Below, piece by piece: positions 54,547-63,800 of a stretch of 64,000 nucleotides of DNA. Each line of letters opens with the position of its first letter. Position 1 is the stretch's first letter. This DNA is from Arthrobacter sp. zg-Y844. Lineage in GTDB: Bacteria; Actinomycetota; Actinomycetes; Actinomycetales; Micrococcaceae. A model generated the notes under the pieces. That model saw nothing but the letters and a program-made list of their open reading frames with translations, had not been told where the DNA came from and did no database searches. The stretch spans positions 434,001 to 498,000 of the forward strand of contig NZ_JANFLS010000004.1 of NCBI RefSeq assembly GCF_024385465.1, written 5' to 3'. The position numbers and the translations under genes are program-made.

Positions 54547-55800
54547 CTATTTACCTGGAGCCGGATGTATTCGCTTCGAAGAACGCGCAGGACGCCGGTC
54601 AAGTGACCCGCTGATCAGCGCAATAGCCAAACCAAGCAGGGCGAGTACCGCTCCCACCACAGCGGGGGAGCGGTACCCCCAGCCCCAGGCGATTACGACG
54701 CCGCCGAGCAGCGCACCCAGCGCATTGGCCAGGTTCAGGGCCGCATGGTTCAGTGACGAAGCCAGTGACTCGGCACCCGGCGAAACATCCAGCAGCCTGG
54801 TCTGCAGCGGAGGCGTCAGCATTGAGCCGATCACGCCCACCAGGAAAACCAGCACCATGGCGGTCGCCGCGTACTGCACCGCCCACGCGTAGGCCAGCAG
54901 GATTACCACTGTGCCGCCCAGGATCGCGTAGATGCTGCCCATGACATTGATGTCGGCCAGCCGTCCGCCGGCCACGTTGCCGATCACCTGGCCCACGCCG
55001 TAGAGCCCGACGACGACGGGCAGCACGTTCTCGGAGATGCCCGCCACCTCGGTCATGGTGGGCGCGATGTAGGAATACACGGCAAAGAATCCGCCGAAAC
55101 CGACAGTTCCCACCAGCAAGGCCAGCCAGACCTGGGCCCGCCCGAGGGCGCTAAGCTCGCCCTTGATGCTGGCACCGGCCAGGGGTGCCTGGTACGGGAC
55201 GAAACGGGCCACCATGGCAACGCTCAGGAGGCCGATGGCCGCCACCAGGACGAACATCCACCGCCACCCGGCCTGCTGTCCCAGCCAGGTCGCAAAGGGG
55301 ACTCCTACGACGTTGGCGATGCTTAGTCCCAGCATGACCATTGAGATGGCCCAGGCCCGGCGCGTCGGTGCCACCAGCGACGCGGCAATGACCGCTGCAA
55401 CGCCGAAGAAGGCACCGTGCGGAAGCCCCGACAGGAACCGGGTGAAGAGCAGCCAGGAGTAATCCCCGGCAAAGAACGAAGACAAGTTGCTCAGGGCGAA
55501 GAAGAGCATCAGGCCCAGTACCAGGGTCTTGCGGGGCATCCGGGCTCCGAGAGCCGCAAGCACGGGAGCCCCCACCACAACGCCCATTGCGTAGGCAGAG
55601 ATCACATGGCCGCCTGCGGGGACGGAGATGCCCAGGTCTTCGACCATTTCCTGCAGCAGGCCCATAATGCTGAACTCAGTGGTGCCGATTGCGAAACTGC
55701 CCACGGCCAAGGCGACTATGGCCTTGGCGGCGGTGGTATGGCGCGTGTCGGGTGTGCGCTTGCCGGACAATGAAATGGGCGCGGTGGTGCTCCGGGACAT
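54547..55800 (-). CDS. MFS exporter, DHA1 / AraJ-like
   Basis: A 417-residue major-facilitator protein with twelve membrane helices and the motif-A-like GARMPRKTLVLGLML after helix 2. The first helix reads AIVALAVGSFAIGTTEFSIMGLLQ, typical of the drug-proton antiporter 1 group (AraJ, chloramphenicol-type exporters). The ATG at 55800 has ggaaag upstream, and the frame is open to 56025 without conserved sequence. The C-terminus is basic (RRPARSSKRIHPAPGK). The substrate is unknown. Confidence 0.88.
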   Translation of the reverse strand: MSRSTTAPISLSGKRTPDTRHTTAAKAIVALAVGSFAIGTTEFSIMGLLQEMVEDLGISVPAGGHVISAYAMGVVVGAPVLAALGARMPRKTLVLGLMLFFALSNLSSFFAGDYSWLLFTRFLSGLPHGAFFGVAAVIAASLVAPTRRAWAISMVMLGLSIANVVGVPFATWLGQQAGWRWMFVLVAAIGLLSVAMVARFVPYQAPLAGASIKGELSALGRAQVWLALLVGTVGFGGFFAVYSYIAPTMTEVAGISENVLPVVVGLYGVGQVIGNVAGGRLADINVMGSIYAILGGTVVILLAYAWAVQYAATAMVLVFLVGVIGSMLTPPLQTRLLDVSPGAESLASSLNHAALNLANALGALLGGVVIAWGWGYRSPAVVGAVLALLGLAIALISGSLDRRPARSSKRIHPAPGK

Positions 55801-56009
55801 GTTCGCTTTCCGAGTGGGGGTGCGGCTGTGCCGCTGCGGACGGCGTTCACGGTCAACGAGCAGGAAATGCTCCTGCCGGACGCCGGGACGGCTTCGTCCC
55901 CTCCAGCCTAGTCCAGAGGCACCCCCGGCGCCGACCTGTGCGACGGAACATTCCGGTACGGGCAGGCACGGGCGGCCTGCCCTACGGAACGTCCGCATAG
56001 ACTTCTTTC

Positions 56010-56453
56010 GTGGCCATTGAATCAACGCAAATCACCAAACAGGTTGTGGGCGGTGCGCTGGTGGACAGCCTCCGGCAGCCTTCCCGGATATTGGCGGCGC
56101 GCCGGAGCGCCCCGGAAGCGCTTGCCGGGTTGTGGGAATTTCCGGGCGGAAAAGTGGAACCCGGAGAAAGCTGCACGCAGGCCCTGCACCGCGAGCTCGC
56201 CGAAGAGCTGGGTGTCCGGGTGCAGCTGGGGGCTGAAATCACGGGGCCCCTGGACGAAGGGTGGAGACTGAACGACGTCGCTGCCATGCGGGTCTGGCTA
56301 GCGGAGATCACCGAAGGCACAGCCGAGCCGCTCGAAGACCACAGCGAGCTCCGCTGGGTTGATCTCAACGCAGATGCACTGATGGACCTCGCCTGGATAC
56401 CGGCGGACCTGCCGATTGTCACTGCGCTGCTGGAGGCTGTCGAGGCGGTTTAG
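56010..56453 (+). CDS. Nudix hydrolase, MutT-like
   Basis: A 147-residue protein with a complete Nudix box at residues 47-69 (G-x5-E-x7-REL-x-EELGV). The flanking LWEFPGGKVEPGES and the C-terminal LRWVDLNAD are MutT-like, suggesting (8-oxo-)dGTP clean-up. The GTG at 56010 is used; no strong Shine-Dalgarno. It sits close to the LexA-boxed radical SAM gene, but in convergent orientation. Confidence 0.9.
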   Translation: MAIESTQITKQVVGGALVDSLRQPSRILAARRSAPEALAGLWEFPGGKVEPGESCTQALHRELAEELGVRVQLGAEITGPLDEGWRLNDVAAMRVWLAEITEGTAEPLEDHSELRWVDLNADALMDLAWIPADLPIVTALLEAVEAV

Positions 56454-56489
56454 CCACGGTGGTGCGCCAAGGGATTGTCCGGGAACGTG

Positions 56490-57647
56490 CTAGAACAGAG
56501 CGTCCTGGGCAGCCGCAGTGACGGTCTCCTTCCCGTTCGCGGCGCGGGCGGCCTGGGTGCCGGCGGGCCGCAGGAACCGTGCGCCGCCGGTGAAGCCGTA
56601 CTTGGCCTTGAAGAACCGGATCCGCCCGGCGAGCCAGTCCCGGTATTCCTTCGACGCATACGTTCCCTTGCCGTACAGGTCGGCGTATTTGCCGGAGAGC
56701 TGCGGGTAGTGCCGGGCAATGAACTCGAGGTACCACTCGCGGGCACCGGGTCGCAGATGCAGTGCACCCGCCGTGACCCCCGTGGCGCCGGCCGATGCGA
56801 GCGCGGAGAACAGGGCATCGAGGGATTCGTCGCCGTCGGTAAGCCAGGGCAGGATCGGCATGGCCATGACCGAACAGGGGAGTCCGGCATCCCGCAGCCG
56901 GCTGATCAGCTCCAGCCGTGCACGGGGTGTAGGCGTTCCCGGTTCTGCCCGCTTAGCCAGTTCGGGGTCCACCAGTGCCAGCGAAATACCCATGCCGATG
57001 TCGGTCTGCGCGGAGGCTTCCTTCAGGAGCGGGATATCGCGGGCCAGCAGGGTGCCCTTCGTCAGGATGGAGAAAGGCGTGCCGCTGTCTGCCAGCGCAC
57101 GGATGATGCCGGGCATCAGCTGGTAGCGGCCCTCGGCCCGCTGGTACGGGTCCGTATTGGTGCCCATGGCCACATGGTGGTGCTGCCAGGAGGGCCGGGC
57201 GAGTTCCCGCCGCAGGACCTCGGCAGCGTTGACCTTGACCACCAGCTGGCTGTCGAAATCGGCGCCGCTGTCCATATCCAGGTAGGTGTGGGTCTTGCGG
57301 GCGAAGCAGTAAACACAGGCATGGCTGCAGCCGCGGTATGGATTGACGGTCCATTCGAAGGGCATGTTTGAGCCGCCGCCCACCTTGTTCAGCACCGATT
57401 TGGCCACGACTTCGTGGAAGGTCACCCCGGCAAAGTCCGGCGTACGCACGGAGCGGACCAGGCCCTGCAGCGGGATCAGCGGATCCGTGGTGCCCGACAC
57501 TGCGGTAAGGGGTAGTGCTGCAGGGCGCGCTGCCGAAGGGGCCTGGAGCGAACCGTGTGCCGTAGCAGGGCCGGGCTCCCCCTGGGCGGTTCCGGGTTCG
57601 TTGCCCTTCGCGGGTGATGCCTTCAGTTCCTGACCTTGCCACCTCAT
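56490..57647 (-). CDS. Rv2578c-family radical SAM protein (SOS-linked)
   Basis: A 385-residue protein. The radical SAM ligands are C107, C111 and C114 (CSHACVYC), followed by FARKTHTYLDMDSG and the MGTNTDPYQRAEG and ILTKGTLLARDIPLL segments. These match the actinobacterial Rv2578c family, distantly like spore-photoproduct-lyase/SplB-type proteins. Residues 1-50 are an Ala/Pro/Gly-rich extension. The ATG at 57647 lies 10 bases from a perfect LexA core, so DNA-damage induction is expected. The reaction is unknown; DNA repair is a hypothesis. Confidence 0.88.
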   Translation of the reverse strand: MRWQGQELKASPAKGNEPGTAQGEPGPATAHGSLQAPSAARPAALPLTAVSGTTDPLIPLQGLVRSVRTPDFAGVTFHEVVAKSVLNKVGGGSNMPFEWTVNPYRGCSHACVYCFARKTHTYLDMDSGADFDSQLVVKVNAAEVLRRELARPSWQHHHVAMGTNTDPYQRAEGRYQLMPGIIRALADSGTPFSILTKGTLLARDIPLLKEASAQTDIGMGISLALVDPELAKRAEPGTPTPRARLELISRLRDAGLPCSVMAMPILPWLTDGDESLDALFSALASAGATGVTAGALHLRPGAREWYLEFIARHYPQLSGKYADLYGKGTYASKEYRDWLAGRIRFFKAKYGFTGGARFLRPAGTQAARAANGKETVTAAAQDALF

Positions 57648-57655
57648 CCCATCAT

Positions 57656-57672
57656 TAGAACATATGTTCGAA
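57656..57672. promoter_or_regulatory. LexA (SOS) box before the radical SAM gene
   Basis: TAGAACATATGTTCGAA contains a perfect GAAC-ATAT-GTTC core (57658-57669), identical to the core at 44137-44148. It is 10 bases upstream of the radical SAM start at 57647. Confidence 0.8.
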
Positions 57673-58182
57673 TCACGGGGTAGTGCCGCGGGGCGGGCGG
57701 CGAGGCCGGACTGCCGGCGAAACGCGGGCCCGGGGGCGCCGCCGCGGCCTTCCGGGGTGCGGCCGGTACCCGCCGTCACGGAGGCCGGCCAGCCGCTCGA
57801 ACGGATTCGCCGACGCCGGATCGCCGGCAATCACGCGCGAAAGAGCCGCCGCCGCAGAGTACGCGGGCAGGAAGAGCGGACCCAGGAGTGCGTACTGCGT
57901 GCTGTGGCGCGTCTCGTGGCGCAGCAGCGGGCTGTCCGGCGCGTGGATGCGGCGGGCCGAGGAGGAACGGTAGAGGACCACGTTGCCGACGGTGAACGCG
58001 GCCGCACGGGGGAACGGCAGCGGATAGCCCTCGGCGAGGGTGATCTTCTGCGGCCCCGGGGTGATGCTGCACCCGGTGGCATGCGCCAGCAGCATCCCCG
58101 CAGGGGTGGAGAGATTCAGCAGATTGATCCAGCGGCGGATGGAGGCTGCACGCGGTCGGAGAACGATCGGTACGGACGGCAT
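57673..58182 (-). CDS. Protein with HExxH motif, function unknown
   Basis: A 169-residue protein. The HETRHSTQYALLG segment (H89, E90, H93) is a zincin-like HExxH followed by a conserved-looking Gln, and a hydrophobic stretch LGPLFLPAYSAAAAL comes next. The C-terminal 40 residues are Pro/Arg-rich. Similar proteins occur in actinobacteria without a known role. A third metal ligand is not obvious, so peptidase activity is unproven. The ATG at 58182 was chosen; the frame extends to 58257. The stop lies directly beside the LexA box. Confidence 0.65.
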   Translation of the reverse strand: MPSVPIVLRPRAASIRRWINLLNLSTPAGMLLAHATGCSITPGPQKITLAEGYPLPFPRAAAFTVGNVVLYRSSSARRIHAPDSPLLRHETRHSTQYALLGPLFLPAYSAAAALSRVIAGDPASANPFERLAGLRDGGYRPHPGRPRRRPRARVSPAVRPRRPPRGTTP

Positions 58183-58286
58183 GGAACCTCCCAGCGGCAG
58201 TATGACGGCCCGGTCGGGGGCGTCTACTAGACTTGCAAATGATAAGCCAGAACCCAACTAGGGCCGGAAACAGGTAAGAACAGTAC

Positions 58287-59384
58287 ATGTCTAACTCCAC
58301 ACCGGGGACCGGTTCCCCAGATACTTCCCCTGAGGGCACCCAGCCCGAGCCGCCGAATCCGCTGGATGAAGCCGCCATAGCCGCCGCCGTCGAGCAGGCG
58401 CTCGCCGCAATTGCCGCTGCCGCGGACCTGGGTGAGCTCAAGGAAGTCCGGATCGCCGTCACCGGCGAGAAGTCGCCGCTGAGCGGAGCGAACCGGATCA
58501 TCGGCAAGCTCCCCAAGGACCAGAAGGCCGCCGCCGGCAAGCTCGTGGGCCCCGCCCGCGGCCGGATCAACTCCGCGCTCGCCGCCCGCACCGTTGAGCT
58601 CGAAGCGGAGCGCGACGCCCGGATCCTTGTCGAAGAGGCCGTGGACGTCACCGCAGCTCCCCGCCGCCGGCACATCGGCGGCCGGCATCCCATCTCCACC
58701 CTGCAGGACCGGGTGGCGGATGTGTTCGTCGGCATGGGCTGGGAAATCGCGGAAGGCCCCGAAGTGGAATCCGAGTGGTTCAACTTCGACGCGCTGAACT
58801 TCAAGCCGGACCACCCGGCCCGCGAAATGCAGGACACCTTCTTCGTGGAACCGCCCGAGGCGCACCTGGTCATGCGGACGCACACCTCCCCGGTGCAGGT
58901 CCGCTCCATGCTTGAGCGCGACCTGCCGATCTACGTGCTCTGCCCCGGCAAGGTGTTCCGCACCGACGAGCTGGACGCCACGCACACCCCGGTCTTCCAC
59001 CAGTTCGAGGGCCTGGCCATCGACAAGGGCCTGACCATGGCAGACCTGGTCGGCACCCTGGAGCACTTCACCCGTGTTCTTTTCGGCGATGAGGCGAAGG
59101 TCCGGCTGCGGCCGAACTACTTCCCCTTCACCGAACCCAGCGCCGAGCTGGACATCTGGCACCCGGGTGCCAAGGGCGGCCCGCGCTGGATCGAATGGGG
59201 CGGCTGCGGCATGGTCAACCCCAACGTGCTCCGCGCCGCCGGGATCGACCCCGAGGTCTATTCAGGTTTTGCCTTCGGCATGGGCATTGACCGTGCCCTC
59301 ATGTTCCGCAACGAGGTTTCGGACATGCACGAAATGATTGAAGGCGACGTACGTTTCAGCGAACACTTCGGGATGGAGATCTAA
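58287..59384 (+). CDS. pheS: Phenylalanine-tRNA ligase alpha subunit
   Basis: A 365-residue class II synthetase subunit. The N-terminal coiled coil (about 25-105) is followed by HPISTLQDRVADVFVGMG (motif 1 region), FRTDELDATHTPVFHQFEG (motif 2) and FAFGMGIDRALM (motif 3). The first 25 residues are a Ser/Pro/Thr-rich extension. The ATG at 58287 has caggtaag upstream. The stop abuts the pheT GTG, so the alpha2beta2 enzyme is made from one unit. Confidence 0.97.
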   Translation: MSNSTPGTGSPDTSPEGTQPEPPNPLDEAAIAAAVEQALAAIAAAADLGELKEVRIAVTGEKSPLSGANRIIGKLPKDQKAAAGKLVGPARGRINSALAARTVELEAERDARILVEEAVDVTAAPRRRHIGGRHPISTLQDRVADVFVGMGWEIAEGPEVESEWFNFDALNFKPDHPAREMQDTFFVEPPEAHLVMRTHTSPVQVRSMLERDLPIYVLCPGKVFRTDELDATHTPVFHQFEGLAIDKGLTMADLVGTLEHFTRVLFGDEAKVRLRPNYFPFTEPSAELDIWHPGAKGGPRWIEWGGCGMVNPNVLRAAGIDPEVYSGFAFGMGIDRALMFRNEVSDMHEMIEGDVRFSEHFGMEI

Positions 59385-61925
59385 GTGAGAATCCCACTTT
59401 CCTGGCTGCGCGAGTATGCCCAGGTACCGGCGGAAGCAACCGCCGAAGACGTGATGGAAGACCTCGTGCGCGTTGGTCTGGAAGAAGAAGACGTCCACCG
59501 TCCCACCGATGACCTGCAGGGTCCGATCGTGGTGGGCCAGGTGCTCAGCATGGAACCGGAGCCGCAGAGCAACGGCAAGACCATCAACTGGTGCACGGTC
59601 CGCGTGGTGCCGGAAGGTGCTGAGCAGACCCTGACTGGCAAGGGCATCGAGCCCTCCGGCGTGCAGGGCATCGTCTGCGGCGCGCACAACTTCAAGGTAG
59701 GGGACAAGGTCGTAGTCACGCTGCCCGGTGCCGTGCTGCCCGGAGACTTCCGCATCAGCCCGCGCAAGACCTACGGCCACGTCTCGGCCGGCATGATTGC
59801 CTCCGTGCGTGAACTCGGCATCGGCGAGGACCATGACGGCATCCTGGTGCTCTCCACCCTGGGGCTGGACCCCGAGGTGGGCACCGATGCGATGGAGCTC
59901 CTGGGGCTGTACGACCAGGCGGCGGAAATCAACGTCACCCCGGACCGCGGCTACGTTTTCTCCATCCGCGGCGCCGCCCGTGAATACGCCCACGCCACGG
60001 GCACCAAGTTCACCGACCCGGCTGCCGCCGTCGTTGTTCCACAGGCCGACGGCAAGGGCTACCCGGTGCGGCTCGACGACGCCGCGCCCATTTACGGCAA
60101 GCCCGGCTGCGACCGGTTCGTTGCCCGGACCGTCCGCGGCGTCGATACCTCCCGGCCCACCCCGCCGTGGATGTCCTCGCGCCTGCGCCTGGCCGGCATG
60201 CGGTCAATCTCGCTGGTAGTCGACATTTCCAACTACGTGATGCTCGAACTCGGCCAGCCGCTGCACTTCTACGACCTGGATAAGCTCACCGGCGAGATCG
60301 TGGTCCGCCGCGCCGCCGAGGGCGAAACCCTGAAGACCCTGGACGAGAAGGAACGCCGGCTCTCCCCGGAGGACCTGCTGATCACCGACGGAACCGGTGC
60401 CATCGGCATCGCCGGCGTGATGGGCGGAGCCGCCACCGAGGTTGCCGACGGAACGCAGAACGTCCTGGTTGAAGCCGCCCACTTCGAGGAAGTCAGCATT
60501 GCCCGCTCCCGCCGCCGGCATCGGCTGCCCTCCGAGGCATCCAAGCGCTTCGAACGCGGCGTGGACTGGAACATCGCGGACGTCGCCGCGCAGCGTGCAG
60601 TGGACCTGCTGGTGGAACTCGCCGGCGGCACGGCCGAGGAGTCCATTACCGACGTCGGCACGGCCCCCGCGCCGCGTCGGATCGAACTGCCCGCACAGTT
60701 CCCGGCCCAGCTGATCGGCCTGGATTTCACCGAGTCCCAGATCACCGGGACGCTGGAGGACCTGGGCGCTACGGTCGAGAAGACCGACGACGGCTACCTG
60801 GTGACGCCGCCGAGCTGGCGCCCGGACCTGGAGACGCGCGAGGACCTCACTGAGGAAATCATCCGCCTGGTGGGCTATGACAAGATTCCGTCCACCCTGC
60901 CGGTCGCGCCTCCCGGGCGCGGCCTGACCCGCCTGCAGCAGCAGCGCCGCCGGCTCATGCAGTCACTTGCAGCAGCCGGCCTCACGGAGGTGCTGGCCTA
61001 CCCGTTCGTGACCGAGGCGGACAACAACACCTTCGGCGCTCCGGAACCGGGCACCCGCCCGGCCCTGAAGCTGGCCAATCCGCTCAGCGCCGAGTACGGC
61101 TACCTGCGGACCTCGGTGCTGCCCGGCCTGTTCGAGGTTGCCAAGCGCAACATGTCCCGCGGCTTCCGGGATCTGGCCCTGTTCGAATCGGGCACGGTCT
61201 TCCTCCCCGGCGAGCACCTGGGTACGGAGAGCATCCCGCCGCTGGGCGCCAAGCCGTCCGAGGAAGTCCTGGACGAGCTCTACGCCGGAATTCCGGACCA
61301 GCCGCTGCACGTGGGCGTCCTGCTGGCCGGCCATGAGTCCGCTCCCGGGGCCGGCAACACGCCGCGCGCCTGGGACTGGGCCGACGCCGTCGATTACGCC
61401 CGGTTGATGGGCGACGTCCTCGGCGTGGAACTCGTGGTGGAACAGGGTACCCATCAGGCGTTCCACCCCGGCCGCACCGCGCGCATCGCACTGCGCAGCG
61501 GCGAGACCGTGGGCTACGCCGGCGAACTGCACCCCAAGCTCCTGGCCGCACGGGACATGCCTGCCCGCACGGTGGCGGCGGAACTGAACGTGGATGCGGT
61601 TTTCGACGCCGCCCCCGACGTCATCGTTGCCCGTCAGATTTCCAGCTTCCCCATTTCCACGCAGGATGTGGCGCTGGTGGTGGCAGAGGACGTTCCCGCC
61701 GAGCAGGTCCGCGAGGCACTGCGCGAGGGAGCCGGGGAACTGCTCGAAGACGTGGCCCTGTTCGACGTCTACGCAGGCCAGGGCATTGAGTCCGGGCATA
61801 AGTCGCTCGCGTTCGCGCTGCGCTTCCGCGCGCCGGACCGGACCCTGACCGCGGACGAAGCCTCCGAGGCCCGTGCCGCAGCCGTCGCGCTGGCCGCCGA
61901 ACGGTTCGGTGCCGTTCAGCGCTAG
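59385..61925 (+). CDS. pheT: Phenylalanine-tRNA ligase beta subunit
   Basis: An 846-residue subunit. Domains in order are a tRNA-binding EMAP-like domain (about 45-155), B3/B4 editing domain (about 215-400, with SLVVDISNYVMLELGQPLHFYDLDKL), B5 (about 430-500), the catalytic-like core (about 520-700) and a C-terminal anticodon-binding FDX-ACB domain (about 750-845). The GTG at 59385 comes directly after the pheS stop. A strong terminator follows. Confidence 0.97.
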   Translation: MRIPLSWLREYAQVPAEATAEDVMEDLVRVGLEEEDVHRPTDDLQGPIVVGQVLSMEPEPQSNGKTINWCTVRVVPEGAEQTLTGKGIEPSGVQGIVCGAHNFKVGDKVVVTLPGAVLPGDFRISPRKTYGHVSAGMIASVRELGIGEDHDGILVLSTLGLDPEVGTDAMELLGLYDQAAEINVTPDRGYVFSIRGAAREYAHATGTKFTDPAAAVVVPQADGKGYPVRLDDAAPIYGKPGCDRFVARTVRGVDTSRPTPPWMSSRLRLAGMRSISLVVDISNYVMLELGQPLHFYDLDKLTGEIVVRRAAEGETLKTLDEKERRLSPEDLLITDGTGAIGIAGVMGGAATEVADGTQNVLVEAAHFEEVSIARSRRRHRLPSEASKRFERGVDWNIADVAAQRAVDLLVELAGGTAEESITDVGTAPAPRRIELPAQFPAQLIGLDFTESQITGTLEDLGATVEKTDDGYLVTPPSWRPDLETREDLTEEIIRLVGYDKIPSTLPVAPPGRGLTRLQQQRRRLMQSLAAAGLTEVLAYPFVTEADNNTFGAPEPGTRPALKLANPLSAEYGYLRTSVLPGLFEVAKRNMSRGFRDLALFESGTVFLPGEHLGTESIPPLGAKPSEEVLDELYAGIPDQPLHVGVLLAGHESAPGAGNTPRAWDWADAVDYARLMGDVLGVELVVEQGTHQAFHPGRTARIALRSGETVGYAGELHPKLLAARDMPARTVAAELNVDAVFDAAPDVIVARQISSFPISTQDVALVVAEDVPAEQVREALREGAGELLEDVALFDVYAGQGIESGHKSLAFALRFRAPDRTLTADEASEARAAAVALAAERFGAVQR

Positions 61926-61939
61926 GTTCATCCAACAGC

Positions 61940-61986
61940 CAGCAGGCCCCGCCGGATGTCGTTATCCGGCGGGGCCTGCTGCGTTT
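61940..61986 (+). terminator. pheST terminator
   Basis: An 18-bp stem: CAGCAGGCCCCGCCGGAT (61940-61957) pairs with 61964-61981, followed by CGTTT. Confidence 0.88.
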
Positions 61987-62062
61987 AAGCCCTGTCGTGT
62001 CCGGATCCCGGCGGGAACCGAACACGGCTGCCGCGCTCCGGACCGTTCGCTAAGCTGTGGCG

Positions 62063-62674
62063 ATGACATCCTCCGGCCCGCACTGGTACCTCTTCGATTA
62101 CGGCATGGTGATTTCCACCGCTCCCGCCCCGGAGGACTGGCGGTTGCTGGAACAGGCCACCGGCCTCCGGGAGCTGGCGGGCGGAACGAGCCCGTATTGG
62201 GAAAGGCGCGAAGACTTTGACGCCGGCCGGCTAACCCCGGCGAAGTACTGGGGAAGCGTGCTTGGCCGGGATCCGGTCCCGGCAGAGGTGGAAGCCCTGG
62301 AGGAACTGGACGCCGCGCAGTGGGCGCATCTGAATCCCCGGACTCTGGAGGTTTTGGAGACGCTGCACGGCGAGGGCGCCAACCTTGCCCTGCTCTCCAA
62401 CATGCCGGAGGGCATGTCGCGGAGGTATTCCACCGAATCGTCCTGGGCGCACTATTTCTCCAAGCTGTACTTCAGCGGGCAGATGGGCCTGGTGAAACCG
62501 GACCGGCGGATCTTCGACCGGGTGGTTGCCGGCCTTGGTGCTGCGCCGGAGGGCATCGTCTTCATTGACGACAACCCGCAGAACATTTCGACGGCGCGGG
62601 CACTGGGGTTCCACACGGTGCTCCACCGCAGCGGGACGGACCTTCGGGCGGAGCTTGCCGGGCGCGGGCGGTAG
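62063..62674 (+). CDS. HAD-superfamily hydrolase
   Basis: A 203-residue HAD subfamily IA phosphatase-like protein. Motif I is WYLFDYGMV (nucleophile Asp; the second Asp of DxD is Gly, as in the YihX-type group), motif II is ALLSNMPEG, motif III GLVKPDRRIFD and motif IV FIDDNPQN. A small-phosphate phosphatase or dehalogenase-like role is possible; the substrate is unknown. ATG at 62063 is used, GTG at 62057 being the alternative. Confidence 0.85.
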   Translation: MTSSGPHWYLFDYGMVISTAPAPEDWRLLEQATGLRELAGGTSPYWERREDFDAGRLTPAKYWGSVLGRDPVPAEVEALEELDAAQWAHLNPRTLEVLETLHGEGANLALLSNMPEGMSRRYSTESSWAHYFSKLYFSGQMGLVKPDRRIFDRVVAGLGAAPEGIVFIDDNPQNISTARALGFHTVLHRSGTDLRAELAGRGR

Positions 62675-62739
62675 GAGTGGGCTCCTACCGCCGGCAGCAC
62701 CGGGGCGATGCGGCGGCACTTGGCGGAGCCGCTTCCGGC

Positions 62740-63702
62740 TCACGGAACCAGCAGTACCTTCCCGGTGGTCTTCCGCCCTTCAAGGTCAGCGTGCGCACGG
62801 GAGGCCTCGGCCAGCGGATAGGTCTGGCCGATCCGCACGTCCAGGTTCCCGGCCAGGACCGCGTCAAACAGCTCGCGGGCCCGCCACCGGCGTTCTTCGG
62901 GTGTGAGGAGGTAATGCGCAATCGTGGGCCGGGTCAGGAACAGGGAACCGGAGGAGTTCAGCCGCTGGATGTCGAAGGGCGGGACCTGTCCGGAGGCGGC
63001 CCCGAAGAGCACCATCATGCCCCGGGTGCGCAGGCTGGCGAGCGAGCCGTCGAAGGTGGCCTGCCCGACGCCGTCGTACACCACGTCCACACCCTGCCCG
63101 CCGGTGAGGGCACGCACCTGCCCGGTGAAACCGTCATAGCGCAGCGCATGGTCGGCGCCGGCGCCGCGGGCAAGGAGCTCCTTCTCCTCGGTGGACACGG
63201 TGGTGATCACCGTCGCGCCCTTGGCCTTGAGCAACTGGATCAGCAGCAGCCCGACGCCGCCGGCACCGGCATGCACCAGCGCCGTCTGTCCTTCCTGCAC
63301 CGGAAACGTGGAGTTGCACAGGTAATGCGCGGTAACCCCCTGCAGCAGCAGCGCCGCCGCGGTGTCGTCCCGGATGCCGGCGGGCACCGGCAGCGCCACG
63401 TCCGCGTCCAACAGCATGTACTGCGCATAGGCCCCGCCGCCCTCCGCCGTGGCTACCCGGTCACCCTCCCGGAAGCCGGATTCAAGTCCGGCGGTCACGA
63501 CGGTCCCGGCGGCCTCCGAACCGGGTATGAAGGGATATGACATGGGATAGACGCCGGCACGCTGATAGGTGTCGATGAAGTTCACGCCGGTTGCGGCTAC
63601 CTTGACCAGCACCTGCCGAGGGCCGGGCTGCGGCAGGTCAACGTCTTCATAGCGCAGGATTTCCGGTCCGCCCGGCTGCGGGACGACAATGGCTTTGTGC
63701 AT
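62740..63702 (-). CDS. Zinc-independent quinone oxidoreductase (MDR family)
   Basis: A 320-residue medium-chain dehydrogenase/reductase of the QOR type. The N-terminal GroES-like domain has NFIDTYQRAGVYPMSYPFIPGSEAAG, and the nucleotide-binding domain has ALVHAGAGGVGLLLIQLLKAKG and VVYDGVGQATFDGSLASL. It probably reduces quinones with NADPH. The catalytic zinc cysteines of alcohol dehydrogenases are absent. The ATG at 63702 has agagg upstream. It is divergent from argC. Confidence 0.9.
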   Translation of the reverse strand: MHKAIVVPQPGGPEILRYEDVDLPQPGPRQVLVKVAATGVNFIDTYQRAGVYPMSYPFIPGSEAAGTVVTAGLESGFREGDRVATAEGGGAYAQYMLLDADVALPVPAGIRDDTAAALLLQGVTAHYLCNSTFPVQEGQTALVHAGAGGVGLLLIQLLKAKGATVITTVSTEEKELLARGAGADHALRYDGFTGQVRALTGGQGVDVVYDGVGQATFDGSLASLRTRGMMVLFGAASGQVPPFDIQRLNSSGSLFLTRPTIAHYLLTPEERRWRARELFDAVLAGNLDVRIGQTYPLAEASRAHADLEGRKTTGKVLLVP

Positions 63703-63762
63703 GGCATGGCCTCTTTTGCTGGCTGGAACGTACTGGCTCGATATGGTCCCCATCATACGGTT

Positions 63763-63789
63763 TGCATAAATATTGGAGACAGTGCATAA
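63763..63789 (+). promoter_or_regulatory. Candidate ArgR operator before argC
   Basis: TGCATAA occurs at 63763-63769 and again at 63783-63789, exactly 20 bases apart, two helical turns. The half-site is like known ARG boxes of actinobacteria. The gene context (first arginine gene) fits arginine repression; the match is short. Confidence 0.45.
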
Positions 63790-63800
63790 GTGTGCTGTAG

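Noticed and set aside
58182-58286. T-box or amino-acid attenuator before pheS
   Set aside because: The gap is only about 100 bases, lacks a Phe-rich leader peptide, a T-box sequence and a terminator hairpin.
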